Source of the DNA: Lachnoclostridium sp. An196
Lineage (GTDB): Bacteria > Bacillota > Clostridia > Lachnospirales > Lachnospiraceae
Length of the DNA stretch: 33,473 nt
NCBI RefSeq assembly: GCF_002160135.1
Contig: NZ_NFJZ01000019.1
Location: 1-33,473 of the forward strand
Reading direction: 5' to 3'
Shown here: positions 17,445-26,227 of the stretch, in pieces
Layout of the letters: each line of letters starts with the position of its first letter
Numbering within the stretch: position 1 is the first letter of the stretch
Program-made: the position numbers and the translations under genes
The notes under the pieces: generated by a model
Told to the model about the DNA's origin: nothing
Database searches by the model: none
Seen by the model: the letters and a program-made list of their open reading frames with translations, nothing else

Positions 17445-18203
17445 ATGGTAAGAGCGATTATGCACGGCTGCAACGGGCATATGGGCCAGGTGATCACGCA
17501 GCTGGTCCGGGAAGACGACGGGATCGAGATCGTGGCAGGAATCGATCTGGCAGACAACAGAGATAACGGGTACCCGGTCTATACGGATATATGGGCCTGT
17601 CGGGAAGAGGCGGATGTGATTATCGATTTCGCGGCGGCGAAAGCGACGGACGAACTGCTGAAATACGGCGTAGAACGTCAGATCCCTATGGTGCTGTGTA
17701 CCACAGGTCTTTCTCCGGAACAGCTGGAGGCAGTGGAGGCGGCCAGTCAGAAAGTTGCGGTTTTAAAATCCGCCAACATGTCTGTGGGCGTCAATATGCT
17801 GCTGAAGATCCTGCAGGATGCGGCAAAAGTCCTGGCTCCCGCCGGATTTGACATTGAGATTGTAGAAAAGCATCACAATCAGAAAGTGGACGCTCCCAGC
17901 GGTACCGCGCTTGCGCTGGCGGACGCGGTCAACGAAGCGCTGGACGACGCGTATACCTATAAATACGACCGCAGCCAGGATCGTAAAAAGCGCGACCGGT
18001 ATGAGATCGGTATTTCGGCTGTCCGGGGCGGAACGATCGTGGGGGATCATGATGTGATCTTCGCCGGGACTGACGAGGTGGTGACATTCAGCCACCGGGC
18101 TTATTCCAAAGCTGTGTTTGGAAAAGGCGCGGTCCAGGCGGCCAAGTTCCTGGCAGGAAAGCCGGCCGGCCATTATCAGATGAGCGACGTGATCGAGGGG
18201 TGA
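17445..18203 (+). CDS. dapB: 4-hydroxy-tetrahydrodipicolinate reductase
   Basis: Reduces the DapA product with NAD(P)H in the diaminopimelate/lysine pathway that feeds peptidoglycan. The product is 252 residues. The N-terminal Rossmann motif is somewhat atypical (AIMHGCNGHMGQV). The catalytic and substrate block KHHNQKVDAPSGTAL carries the conserved His-His, Lys and SGTA. FSHRAYSKAVFGKGA closes the second domain. It starts on the base after the dapA stop, with the ribosome binding site AAAGGAGAAAG in the end of dapA, so the two are translated as a pair. No convincing terminator is visible in the 109 bases after it. Confidence 0.96.
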   Translation: MVRAIMHGCNGHMGQVITQLVREDDGIEIVAGIDLADNRDNGYPVYTDIWACREEADVIIDFAAAKATDELLKYGVERQIPMVLCTTGLSPEQLEAVEAASQKVAVLKSANMSVGVNMLLKILQDAAKVLAPAGFDIEIVEKHHNQKVDAPSGTALALADAVNEALDDAYTYKYDRSQDRKKRDRYEIGISAVRGGTIVGDHDVIFAGTDEVVTFSHRAYSKAVFGKGAVQAAKFLAGKPAGHYQMSDVIEG

Positions 18204-18312
18204 ACTGCTTCTTCTTTGTAATTCGTCATGTATAAAAATTTTATAGTTGTCCATATTAGTAACAGCAGGTCATACACTGTTTTACATCTTATTTTCAGAA
18301 GGAGAGTTATTT

Positions 18313-18690
18313 ATGAAACAGTTGCGAAAGTATGTGGTTGGTATGCTGTTGCTGGCAGTGATGATGTTCACCGCCGCGTGCGGAAGCACGGACAACAAGA
18401 CTGATAACGGAAGCACAGGCGTTACGGATGAGAACAGCACGACGCAAGACACAACGGATGAGGATACCGTTCATGTTGACGACATCCTGTTTGATACGGA
18501 TGGAGATGGAGTTTACGACCATACGGATGTGGACGGGGACGGGCTTCTGGAAGAAATCGGCAGAGACACCAATGACGTGGTGGATGACGTGGTAGACGAT
18601 CTTACCGGAAATGACATGACGGAAGACGGAACCGTGGATGACACGGTGGTAGAAGAAAATGGAGCTGCCCAGGAAAAAACAGAACCGTAA
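18313..18690 (+). CDS. Small acidic lipoprotein with Asp-rich calcium-binding-like motif
   Basis: A 125-residue secreted protein. MKQLRKYVVGMLLLAVMMF followed by TAAC is a lipoprotein signal peptide, with the acylated Cys at about residue 23. The mature part is very rich in Asp, Thr and Asn and contains DTDGDGVYDHTDVDGDG, two overlapping DxDxDG loops like EF-hand or thrombospondin-type calcium sites. The rest is low-complexity (VVDDVVDDLTGNDMTEDG). ATG 18313 follows GAAGGAGAG. A terminator follows 8 bases past the stop. No family with a known function is recognised; calcium binding at the outer face of the membrane is an inference from the motif. Confidence 0.75.
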   Translation: MKQLRKYVVGMLLLAVMMFTAACGSTDNKTDNGSTGVTDENSTTQDTTDEDTVHVDDILFDTDGDGVYDHTDVDGDGLLEEIGRDTNDVVDDVVDDLTGNDMTEDGTVDDTVVEENGAAQEKTEP

Positions 18691-18698
18691 AATAAGAC

Positions 18699-18729
18699 AG
18701 GAGTGCGGCAGAACGCGGCACTCCTTTTT
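18699..18729 (+). terminator. Terminator after the acidic lipoprotein gene
   Basis: AGGAGTGC (18699-18706) pairs with GCACTCCT (18718-18725), followed by TTTT. It lies only about 15 bases before the hisA start. Confidence 0.8.
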
Positions 18730-18743
18730 GTCAGGAGGAGCAG

Positions 18744-19523
18744 ATGGAATTTCGTCCCTGTATTGATATACATAATGGAAAAGTGAAACAAATCGTGGGA
18801 GGCAGCCTGAAAGACGCGGGAGACAGGGCGCAGGAGAATTTTGTGGCGGAACAGGACGCGGCTTTTTTCGCAGGACTTTACCGGGAACGAGGTCTTGGAG
18901 GCGGCCATGTGATCCTTTTGAACCATGAGGGATCAGAATACTATGAGGCGACCAGACGGCAGGCCTTCCGGGCCCTGAAAGCATATCCGGGAGGACTGCA
19001 GATAGGGGGAGGCATCTGCGAAAATAATGCGGAGGAATATCTGGAAGCAGGAGCCAGCCATGTGATCGTCACATCCTGGGTTTTCCGGGAAGGGCGCATC
19101 GACCGGGAACGATTGAAACGTCTGGAACGGGCGGTGGGGAAAGACCGTCTGGTGCTGGATCTCAGCTGCCGGAAAAAAGGGACGGAATATTATATTGTGA
19201 CCGACCGCTGGCAGAAGTTCACAGACGTGGCGCTGACTCCGCCGGTGCTGGATGAACTGGCGTCCCATTGCGCGGAGTTCCTGATCCATGCCGTAGATGT
19301 GGAAGGCAGATCTCAGGGGATTGAAAAAGAACTGGTATGTATGCTGGGAAAATGGAATGGGATTCCGGTCACTTACGCGGGCGGCGTGGGAAGTTATGAA
19401 GATCTGGAACTTTTGAAGAAGCTGGGACGGGGCCGGCTGAATGTAACGATCGGCAGCGCTCTGGATCTGTTCGGAGGGCCGCTGAATTTTGAACAAGTGG
19501 TGAAATCCATTGCGCGGGAGTAG
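18744..19523 (+). CDS. hisA: HisA isomerase, eukaryotic (HIS6-like) type
   Basis: Isomerises ProFAR to PRFAR in histidine synthesis. The 259-residue protein starts MEFRPCIDIHNGKVKQIVGG, the hallmark of the eukaryotic-type HisA subfamily rather than the usual bacterial form. The phosphate-binding glycine patches (LQIGGGICENNAEEYL, YAGGVGSYEDLE) and the second catalytic Asp in HAVDVEGRSQGI are present, so it looks active. ATG 18744 follows AGGAGG. No other his gene lies in the window. It sits directly behind a terminator and has no clear promoter of its own; the hpf promoter overlaps its 3' end. Confidence 0.9.
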   Translation: MEFRPCIDIHNGKVKQIVGGSLKDAGDRAQENFVAEQDAAFFAGLYRERGLGGGHVILLNHEGSEYYEATRRQAFRALKAYPGGLQIGGGICENNAEEYLEAGASHVIVTSWVFREGRIDRERLKRLERAVGKDRLVLDLSCRKKGTEYYIVTDRWQKFTDVALTPPVLDELASHCAEFLIHAVDVEGRSQGIEKELVCMLGKWNGIPVTYAGGVGSYEDLELLKKLGRGRLNVTIGSALDLFGGPLNFEQVVKSIARE

Positions 19524-19538
19524 CCAAAATGTTATAAT
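19510..19538 (+). promoter_or_regulatory. Promoter for hpf
   Basis: TTGCGC (19510-19515), 17-base spacer, consensus TATAAT (19533-19538), overlapping the end of hisA. Confidence 0.6.
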
Positions 19539-19568
19539 GAGACTACCAAAGAGCAAAGGAGTGATTCT

Positions 19569-20093
19569 ATGCGTTATATTATCAGCGGTAAGAATCTGGA
19601 TGTCACAGACGGACTTCGTTCGGCAGTGACAGAAAAGCTGGGAAAGCTGGAGCGTTATTTTACTCCTGACACGGAAGTGCAGGTGACGCTTAGTGTGGAG
19701 AAAGAGCGTCAGAAGATCGAGGTGACGATCCCGGTAAAAGGGAATATTATCCGGTCGGAACAGACCAGCACGGACATGTACGTTTCGATTGATCTGGTGG
19801 AAGAAGTCATCGAACGTCAGCTGCGGAAGTATAAAAACAAGCTGATTGCCAAACACCAGGAGGGAGGCAACTTCCAGAAGGAATTCATGGAAAAGGAGAC
19901 GGAGGATCAGGAGGTGAAGATCATCCGTACGAAAAAATTCGACATTAAACCCATGTATCCGGAAGACGCCTGCGTCCAGATGGAATTGCTTGGACATAAC
20001 TTTTTCGCATTTGTGAACGCGGAGACCGACGAGATCAATGTGGTGTACAAGAGAAAAGGCGGCACCTATGGAATTCTGGAGCCGGATGTATAA
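19569..20093 (+). CDS. hpf: Ribosome hibernation promoting factor, long form
   Basis: Binds the 30S subunit in stationary phase and drives formation of inactive 100S ribosome dimers. The 174-residue length is that of long-form Hpf. The N-terminal S30AE domain runs over about residues 1-95 (MRYIISGKNLDVTDGLRSAV...QVTLSVEKERQKIEVTI). A linker is followed by the C-terminal dimerisation domain (IIRTKKFDIKPMYPEDACVQMELLGHNFFAFVN). ATG 19569 follows AAAGGAG. It precedes secA, a gene order common in Firmicutes. Confidence 0.97.
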   Translation: MRYIISGKNLDVTDGLRSAVTEKLGKLERYFTPDTEVQVTLSVEKERQKIEVTIPVKGNIIRSEQTSTDMYVSIDLVEEVIERQLRKYKNKLIAKHQEGGNFQKEFMEKETEDQEVKIIRTKKFDIKPMYPEDACVQMELLGHNFFAFVNAETDEINVVYKRKGGTYGILEPDV

Positions 20094-20118
20094 AATATTT
20101 ACCGATTTAGACGCTGAA

Positions 20119-20150
20119 TGGGATTTGGTATTTGCCAAATCCCATATTTG
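20119..20150 (+). terminator. Possible terminator after hpf, overlapping the secA promoter
   Basis: TGGGATTTGG (20119-20128) pairs exactly with CCAAATCCCA (20135-20144), six-base loop, followed by the weak T-rich tract TATTTG. Confidence 0.5.
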
Positions 20151-20159
20151 TGGTAAAAT
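20132..20159 (+). promoter_or_regulatory. Possible promoter for secA-prfB
   Basis: TTGCCA (20132-20137), 16-base spacer, TAAAAT (20154-20159). The -35 lies in the loop and right arm of the preceding hairpin. Confidence 0.45.
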
Positions 20160-20214
20160 GTACAAACAGGACGTAAGACAGCGGCCTGTTTGTGTATATA
20201 GATAGGAGTATGAC

Positions 20215-22782
20215 ATGAATATCATTGAAAAAGTATTTGGAACTCACAGCCAGAGAGAACTGAAACTTATCAATCCGACGATTGATAAGATTGAGGCGCT
20301 TCGTCCGACCATGCAGGCTTTGAGCGATGAAGAGCTGAGAGACAAGACACGGGAGTATAAGCAGCGGCTGGCTGAAGGGGCCACTTTGGATGATCTGCTG
20401 CCGGAGGCTTTCGCCACAGTCCGCGAAGCGGCAAAGCGGGTGCTGGGGATGGAGCATTACCGGGTACAGCTGATCGGTGGTATGATCCTGCACCAGGGAC
20501 GTATCGCGGAGATGAAGACCGGTGAAGGAAAGACCCTGGTTTCCACCCTCCCGGCGTATCTGAATGCGCTGGAAGGCAAAGGCGTGCATATTGTCACGGT
20601 CAATGACTACCTGGCAAAGCGTGACGCGGAGTGGATGGGTAAGGTGCATGAGTTTCTGGGCCTGACGGTGGGCGTAGTATTGAACGGCTCCACCAAAGAA
20701 GAGCGCAGAGCGGCTTACAACTGTGATATTACCTATATTACGAACAATGAGCTGGGATTTGACTATCTGCGTGACAATATGGTGATTTATAAGGAACAGC
20801 TGGTACAGCGGGATCTGCATTATGCCATCATCGACGAGATTGACTCGATTCTGATCGATGAAGCCCGTACCCCCCTGATTATCTCCGGCCAGAGCGGAAA
20901 ATCCACAAAACTGTATGAGTTGTGCGATTATGTGGCGCATACGCTGAAGAGGGGAGAGGCCAGCAAAGAGTTCTCCAAGATGGATGCGATTATGGGTGAA
21001 GAGATCGAAGAGACCGGAGACTTCATCGTCAATGAAAAAGATAAGATCGTTCATCTGACGGCGGACGGCATCAAGAAAGTGGAGCAGTTCTTCAAGATCG
21101 AGAATCTGGCGGATCCGGAGAATCTGGAGATTCAGCATAACATGGAACTGGCGCTGCGGGCGAATAACCTGATGTTCCGAGACCAGGATTATGTGGTGAA
21201 AGATGATCAGATCTTTATTGTGGATGAATTTACAGGCCGTATTATGCCGGGCCGCCGGTATTCGGACGGTCTCCATCAGGCCATTGAGGCGAAAGAGCAT
21301 GTGAAAGTGAAGCGGGAGAGCAAGACGCTCGCCACGATCACGTTCCAGAATTTCTTTAACAAATATGCGAAAAAGTGCGGTATGACCGGTACTGCGCTGA
21401 CGGAAGAACAGGAATTCCGCACGATCTACGGTATGGACGTTATCGAGATTCCTACGAATAAACCGGTACGCCGCGTGGACCTGCAGGATGCGGTATATAA
21501 GACCAAGAAGGAGAAACTGTTCGCTGTGTGCAACGCCATCGAAGAGGCGCATGCCAAAGGACAGCCGGTACTGGTGGGTACGATTACCATCGAAGCATCC
21601 GAAGAACTGAGCCGGATGCTGACAAAGAGAGGTATCGAACACGAAGTGCTGAACGCGAAGTTCCATGAACGCGAGGCCGAGATCGTAGCGCTGGCAGGCC
21701 AGCACGGAGCAGTGACCATCGCCACCAACATGGCGGGCCGCGGTACGGATATCAAGCTGGATGACGCGGCCAGAGAAGCGGGGGGCTTAAAGATCATCGG
21801 TACGGAACGTCACGAGTCCCGCCGGATCGACAACCAGCTGCGCGGACGTGCCGGACGTCAGGGCGACCCGGGAGAGTCCCGTTTTTATATTTCTCTGGAA
21901 GACGACCTGATGCGTCTGTTTGGTTCTGAACGTCTGATGAACATGTTCAATGCTCTGGGCGTGCCGGAGAATGAGCAGATCGAGCATAAGATGCTCAGCA
22001 GCGCCATTGAGAAAGCGCAGGAACGGATCGAGAACAACAACTTCGGTATCCGTAAGAATCTGCTGGAGTATGACCAGGTCATGAACGAGCAGAGAGAGAT
22101 CATATACGGAGAGCGCCGCCGCGTGCTGGACGGCGAGAGTATGAGGGACTCCATCTATAAGATGATCTCCGACGTGGTGGAGAATACCGTGGACACTTTT
22201 GTGGGAGACGATCAGGCTCCCGCGGACTGGGATCTGGTAGGCCTGAATGAGACGCTGCTTCCGATTATCCCGTTCCAGCCGATCACGGTGGAACGTCTGG
22301 GATGCAAGAATAAGGCGGAATTGAAGCACGCGCTGAAGCAGGAGGCGACCCATCTCTACGAAGCGAAAGAGGCGGAATTCCCCAATCCGGAGATGATCCG
22401 TGAACTGGAACGTGTATTCCTGCTGAAGGTGATCGACCGCAAATGGATGAATCATATCGACGATATGGAGCAGCTGCGTCAGGGCATCGGACTGCAGGCA
22501 TACGGCCAGAGAGATCCGCTGGTCGAGTATAAGATGAGCGGATACGACATGTTCGAGGCGATGACCGCGGGAATCCAGGAAGATACGGTACGTCTGCTCA
22601 TGCATGTGAAGATAGAAGAAAAGGCCGAGCGCGAGGAAGTCGCTCAGGTGACAGGTACCAACAAAGACGACTCGGTGGCAAAACAGCCGGTACAGAGAGC
22701 AGCGCAGAAGGTTTATCCGAATGATCCGTGTCCGTGCGGAAGCGGCAAGAAGTATAAACAGTGCTGCGGAAGAAAAAAATAA
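20215..22782 (+). CDS. secA: Protein translocase ATPase SecA
   Basis: Motor ATPase that pushes unfolded preproteins through SecYEG. The product is 855 residues, a full-length housekeeping SecA1. Visible parts are Walker A TGEGKT (102-107), the DEAD-box-like [17 protein letters not shown], the preprotein cross-linking domain, the second helicase domain ([29 protein letters not shown]), the helical scaffold, and the C-terminal zinc-binding [14 protein letters not shown] used for SecB or ribosome contact. ATG 20215 follows TAGGAG. prfB follows after 20 bases, the classical secA-prfB pair. Confidence 0.99.
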   Translation: MNIIEKVFGTHSQRELKLINPTIDKIEALRPTMQALSDEELRDKTREYKQRLAEGATLDDLLPEAFATVREAAKRVLGMEHYRVQLIGGMILHQGRIAEMKTGEGKTLVSTLPAYLNALEGKGVHIVTVNDYLAKRDAEWMGKVHEFLGLTVGVVLNGSTKEERRAAYNCDITYITNNELGFDYLRDNMVIYKEQLVQRDLHYAIIDEIDSILIDEARTPLIISGQSGKSTKLYELCDYVAHTLKRGEASKEFSKMDAIMGEEIEETGDFIVNEKDKIVHLTADGIKKVEQFFKIENLADPENLEIQHNMELALRANNLMFRDQDYVVKDDQIFIVDEFTGRIMPGRRYSDGLHQAIEAKEHVKVKRESKTLATITFQNFFNKYAKKCGMTGTALTEEQEFRTIYGMDVIEIPTNKPVRRVDLQDAVYKTKKEKLFAVCNAIEEAHAKGQPVLVGTITIEASEELSRMLTKRGIEHEVLNAKFHEREAEIVALAGQHGAVTIATNMAGRGTDIKLDDAAREAGGLKIIGTERHESRRIDNQLRGRAGRQGDPGESRFYISLEDDLMRLFGSERLMNMFNALGVPENEQIEHKMLSSAIEKAQERIENNNFGIRKNLLEYDQVMNEQREIIYGERRRVLDGESMRDSIYKMISDVVENTVDTFVGDDQAPADWDLVGLNETLLPIIPFQPITVERLGCKNKAELKHALKQEATHLYEAKEAEFPNPEMIRELERVFLLKVIDRKWMNHIDDMEQLRQGIGLQAYGQRDPLVEYKMSGYDMFEAMTAGIQEDTVRLLMHVKIEEKAEREEVAQVTGTNKDDSVAKQPVQRAAQKVYPNDPCPCGSGKKYKQCCGRKK

Positions 22783-22802
22783 AAAAGAAAGAAGGTGTTG
22801 TT

Positions 22803-23925
22803 GTGGTAGAACTGGATCAGTATAAATATACGTTGAACAGCTATGCACAGCCTATGACAGAACTGAGGGATTCACTTTAACCTGGCTGGCAAATCACTCA
22901 GGATTGAAGAACTGGAAAGAGAGATGGAAGCGCCCGGATACTGGGACGATGTGGAAAAGTCCCAGGAAGGCATGAAGGAGCTGAACCGTCTCAAAGAAGA
23001 AAAACAGGCATTTGAAGATCTGCAGAGGAGTTATGAGGATATCGAGACCCTGCTGGAGATGGGATACGAGGAAAATGACGAGTCCCTGATCCCGGAGATC
23101 GAAGAGGAACTGAATCAGTTCGTGGAGACCTTTGAATCCATGCGGATCAGGACGCTGCTTTCCGGAGAGTACGACAAAGAGGACGCTATTGTGACGCTGC
23201 ATGCGGGCGCCGGGGGGACGGAGTCCTGCGACTGGACCGGCATGCTTTACCGGATGTACAGCCGCTGGGCGGAGTCTCATGGATTTTCCGTGGAGGTGCT
23301 GGACTATCTGGAAGGCGATGAAGCAGGTATCAAGTCTGTGACATTTGAAGTGCACGGCGAAAACGCATATGGTTATCTGAAATCCGAGAAGGGCGTTCAC
23401 CGTCTGGTGAGAATCTCACCGTTCAACGCGGCAGGCAAGAGGCAGACTTCTTTCGCCTCCTGCGACGTGATGCCGGATATTGAAGGGGACATCGATGTGG
23501 AGATCAATCCGGACGATCTGAGGATCGATACCTATCGTTCCAGCGGCGCAGGCGGACAGCATATTAATAAAACCTCTTCGGCTATCCGCATTACGCATAT
23601 CCCCACGGGTATCGTGGTGCAGTGCCAGAATGAGCGTTCCCAGCATCAGAACAAAGACAAAGCCATGCAGATGCTGAAAGCGAAGCTGTATCTGCTGGAA
23701 CAGCAGAAGCAGGAGGAGAAGCTTTCCGGTATCCGCGGCGAGGTCAGCGATATCGCCTGGGGAAACCAGATCCGTTCTTATGTTCTGCAGCCGTATACGA
23801 TGGTAAAGGATCATCGCACCAACGAGGAGATCAGCAATGTGGATGCAGTATTAGACGGGAAGATTGATCCGTTTATCAACGCATACCTGAAATGGGTGAA
23901 TCTGTCCCCGGAGGAAAAGGAATGA
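22803..23925 (+). CDS. prfB: Peptide chain release factor 2 (programmed +1 frameshift)
   Basis: Releases nascent chains at UGA and UAA. Translation starts at GTG 22803 (AGAAGGTG upstream), reads 25 codons to TCA CTT, then meets TAA at 22878-22880 as codon 26. Slipping +1 on CTT T continues with AAC CTG GCT to the stop at 23923-23925, joining 22803-22877 with 22879-23925 for 373 residues. The register is right: the stop-recognition SPF lands at 205-207 and the catalytic GGQ at 250-252, as in E. coli RF2. The site carries the expected CTT slip codon and an upstream AGGGA, but the stop is TAA rather than TGA. The stop overlaps the next start (ATGA). Confidence 0.95.
22866..22881 (+). other. prfB recoding site with in-frame UAA
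   Basis: AGGGA (22866-22870) is an internal Shine-Dalgarno-like stimulator four bases before the slippery CTT (22875-22877), followed by TAAC. Frame zero stops at TAA; frame +1 reads AAC onward into the main body of RF2. Confidence 0.85.
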
Positions 23926-24365
23926 CGGAGAAGAGCAGGTATTTTGTGCTGAAGCAGAAGGCGGTGCCGGAAGTACTGTTGAAAGTGGTGGAAGTGAAGC
24001 GCCTTCTGGCTTCCGAGAAAGGGATCACCGTACAGGAAGCCACGGAAGAGGCAGGCATCAGCAGAAGTTCCTACTATAAATACAGGGATGATATATTCCC
24101 GTTCCATGATGAAACCAAGGGCAAGACGGTTACGTTTATGCTGCAGATGGAGGACGAACCGGGACTTTTGTCAAAAGTCCTGAATGTGGTGGCGGAATTC
24201 CGCGCCAATATACTGACCATCCATCAAAGTATCCCGATCAACGGGATGGCGTCCCTGACGCTCAGCGTGGAGGTACAGTCTTCGACCGGAGACGTATCTG
24301 CCATGATTGAGAAGATAGAGGGGCAGCCCAGCGTGCGTGACCTGAAAATACTAGGCAGGGAGTGA
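23922..24365 (+). CDS. ACT domain-containing protein (UPF0735/PheB-like)
   Basis: A 147-residue protein. An N-terminal part resembling a winged-helix or HTH region (LLKVVEVKRLLASEKGITVQEATEEAGISRSSYYKYR) is followed by an ACT domain from about residue 68 (VTFMLQMEDEPGLLSKVLNVVAE). ACT domains bind amino acids and act as allosteric or regulatory modules. The position between prfB and hom suggests it senses an aspartate-family amino acid and regulates homoserine dehydrogenase or its gene, but that is inference. ATG 23922 overlaps the prfB stop by 3 bases with GGAGG upstream, so it is coupled to prfB; hom begins 5 bases after it. Confidence 0.88.
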   Translation: MTEKSRYFVLKQKAVPEVLLKVVEVKRLLASEKGITVQEATEEAGISRSSYYKYRDDIFPFHDETKGKTVTFMLQMEDEPGLLSKVLNVVAEFRANILTIHQSIPINGMASLTLSVEVQSSTGDVSAMIEKIEGQPSVRDLKILGRE

Positions 24366-24370
24366 TACCG

Positions 24371-25567
24371 ATGATAAAAGTAGCTATTATGGGGTATGGT
24401 ACCGTTGGTTCCGGGGTTTATGAAGTGATCAGGACGAACCAGAAGAGTATCAACAAGAAGGTGGGGCAGGAACTGGAGATCAAATACGTACTGGATCTGC
24501 GGGAATTCCCGGGAGATCCGGTGATGGACGTTCTGACCCATGATTTTGAGGACATTATCAATGATGAAGAGGTGCGGATCGTCGCGGAAGTGATGGGCGG
24601 ACTGCACCCGGCGTATGAATTCACCCGGCGCTGTCTGGAAGCCGGCAAGAGTGTGTGCACCTCCAACAAAGAGCTGGTGGCGGAGCACGGCGCGGAGTTG
24701 ATCCAGATTGCCAAAGATCATCAGGTGAATTATCTTTTTGAGGCCAGTGTGGGAGGCGGTATCCCGATCATCCGGCCGCTGAATTCCTCTTTGACGGCGG
24801 ACGTGATTCTGGAGATTTCCGGTATCCTGAACGGCACCACCAACTATATGCTGACCAAGATGGCCGAGGAAAGCCTGGACTATGACGAAGTCCTGAAAGA
24901 AGCTCAGGCAAAGGGCTATGCGGAGCTGCATCCGGAAGCGGATGTGGAAGGCTGGGATGCCTGCCGCAAGATCGCGATCCTGACTTCCCTTGCCAGCGGC
25001 AATCAGGTGGATTTTCGTGATATTCATACGGAAGGCATCACGAAGATCACGAAAGAAGACTTCCTGTATGCCAGGAAGATGAAGCACGCCATCAAGCTGC
25101 TGGCGACCAGCAGGAAAGTGGACGATACTTACTGCATTATGGTGAGCCCGGCGCTGATTTCCAGAGATAACCCGCTGTATATGGTCAACGATGTGTTCAA
25201 TGCGGTGGAAGTGGTAGGAAACATGCTGGGCGCGTCCATGTTCTATGGAAGCGGCGCCGGAAAGCTTCCTACAGCCAGCGCGGTGGCAGGCGATATGGTG
25301 GATGCGGCCAGACATCTGGGCAAGATCATTACCTTATTCTGGTCCCCGGAAAAACTGGAGCTGGCGCCGGTGGAAGAGAGCAGCCGGAAATTCTTTGTGC
25401 GTATGAAGAGCGCGGAAGAGGCGCGGAAATATTTCGGCGATGTGGAGATCTGGGATGCGGGCATCCCTGGAGAGATCGGGGCCGTCACGCCGGTGATGAC
25501 CGAGGCGGAATTCGCCGCGAAAGCAGAAGGCGCAGACCTGATCGGTATGATCCGCGTGGAAGACTGA
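24371..25567 (+). CDS. hom: Homoserine dehydrogenase
   Basis: Reduces aspartate semialdehyde to homoserine at the branch to threonine and methionine. The product is 398 residues. The N-terminal Rossmann domain has MGYGTVGSGVYEV. Catalytic-domain blocks include TSNKELVAEHG, EASVGGGIPIIRPLN, SGILNGTTNYML, AKGYAELHPEADVEGWDACRK and GSGAGKLPTASAV. The segment after about residue 330 (RKFFVRM onward) is short and only ACT-like, compared with ACT-containing Hom proteins of about 430 residues. ATG 24371 follows AGGGAGTG seven bases upstream. thrH follows after 21 bases. Confidence 0.97.
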   Translation: MIKVAIMGYGTVGSGVYEVIRTNQKSINKKVGQELEIKYVLDLREFPGDPVMDVLTHDFEDIINDEEVRIVAEVMGGLHPAYEFTRRCLEAGKSVCTSNKELVAEHGAELIQIAKDHQVNYLFEASVGGGIPIIRPLNSSLTADVILEISGILNGTTNYMLTKMAEESLDYDEVLKEAQAKGYAELHPEADVEGWDACRKIAILTSLASGNQVDFRDIHTEGITKITKEDFLYARKMKHAIKLLATSRKVDDTYCIMVSPALISRDNPLYMVNDVFNAVEVVGNMLGASMFYGSGAGKLPTASAVAGDMVDAARHLGKIITLFWSPEKLELAPVEESSRKFFVRMKSAEEARKYFGDVEIWDAGIPGEIGAVTPVMTEAEFAAKAEGADLIGMIRVED

Positions 25568-25588
25568 CACGGTACAGGAGGATAGAGA

Positions 25589-26191
25589 ATGGATATCGTA
25601 TGTTTGGACCTGGAAGGCGTATTGGTGCCGGAGATCTGGATCGCTTTTTCGGAAGCCAGCGGGATCCCGGAACTGAAAAGAACGACCAGGGACGAGCCGG
25701 ACTATAATAAACTGATGAACTGGAGACTGAGTATTCTGAAAGAACACGGGCTGGGCCTGAAGGAGATTCAGGAGACGATCGCCAGGATCGATCCGCTGCC
25801 GGGAGCGAAAGAATTTCTGGACGAGCTTCGCTCCATCACGCAGGTGATCGTCATCAGCGATACCTTTACACAGTTCGCAAAACCACTGATGAAGAAACTT
25901 GGATGGCCCACGCTGTTCTGCAACTCTCTGGAGGTGGCTCCCGATGGAGAGATTACCGGATTTAAAATGCGTATCGAAAATTCCAAGCTTTCTACCGTGA
26001 AGGCGCTGCAGTCGGTAGGCTTCGAGACCATAGCCGCAGGCGACAGCTACAATGATCTGGATATGATCAGAGCAGGAAAAGCGGGATTCTTGTTCCGCAG
26101 CACGGAGCAGATCAAAAAGGACAATCCGGATCTGCCTGCTTTTGAAGAATTTGACGAGTTCCTGTCAGCGATTAAACAGGTCCTTGGTTAG
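25589..26191 (+). CDS. thrH: ThrH-like phosphoserine phosphatase/homoserine phosphotransferase
   Basis: A 200-residue HAD-superfamily enzyme matching ThrH, which in Pseudomonas moves phosphate from phosphoserine to homoserine and also acts as a phosphoserine phosphatase. The nucleophile motif is CLDLEGVLVPE (Asp7, Glu9), motif II is VISDTF, and the motif III-IV region ends in AAGDSYNDLDMI. ThrH has Glu where typical SerB has Asp in the DxD motif, as seen here. Its place right behind hom supports making O-phosphohomoserine in place of ThrB. ATG 25589 follows ACAGGAGG. Confidence 0.92.
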   Translation: MDIVCLDLEGVLVPEIWIAFSEASGIPELKRTTRDEPDYNKLMNWRLSILKEHGLGLKEIQETIARIDPLPGAKEFLDELRSITQVIVISDTFTQFAKPLMKKLGWPTLFCNSLEVAPDGEITGFKMRIENSKLSTVKALQSVGFETIAAGDSYNDLDMIRAGKAGFLFRSTEQIKKDNPDLPAFEEFDEFLSAIKQVLG

Positions 26192-26198
26192 AAAAGAT

Positions 26199-26227
26199 TT
26201 GTCAAAACCCCTTTCATGCTTTACAAT
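26199..26227 (+). promoter_or_regulatory. Promoter for tex
   Basis: TTGTCA (26199-26204), 17-base spacer, TACAAT (26222-26227). The spacer is the left arm of a perfect inverted repeat whose right arm covers the tex ribosome binding site. Confidence 0.6.

Noticed and set aside
20107-21705. 532-codon minus-strand frame over secA
   Set aside because: Antisense shadow of SecA; no recognisable protein character.
22803-22880. prfB read as a disrupted gene or a separate 25-codon peptide
   Set aside because: The stop at codon 26 with CTT slip and the exact SPF/GGQ register show the known programmed frameshift of RF2.
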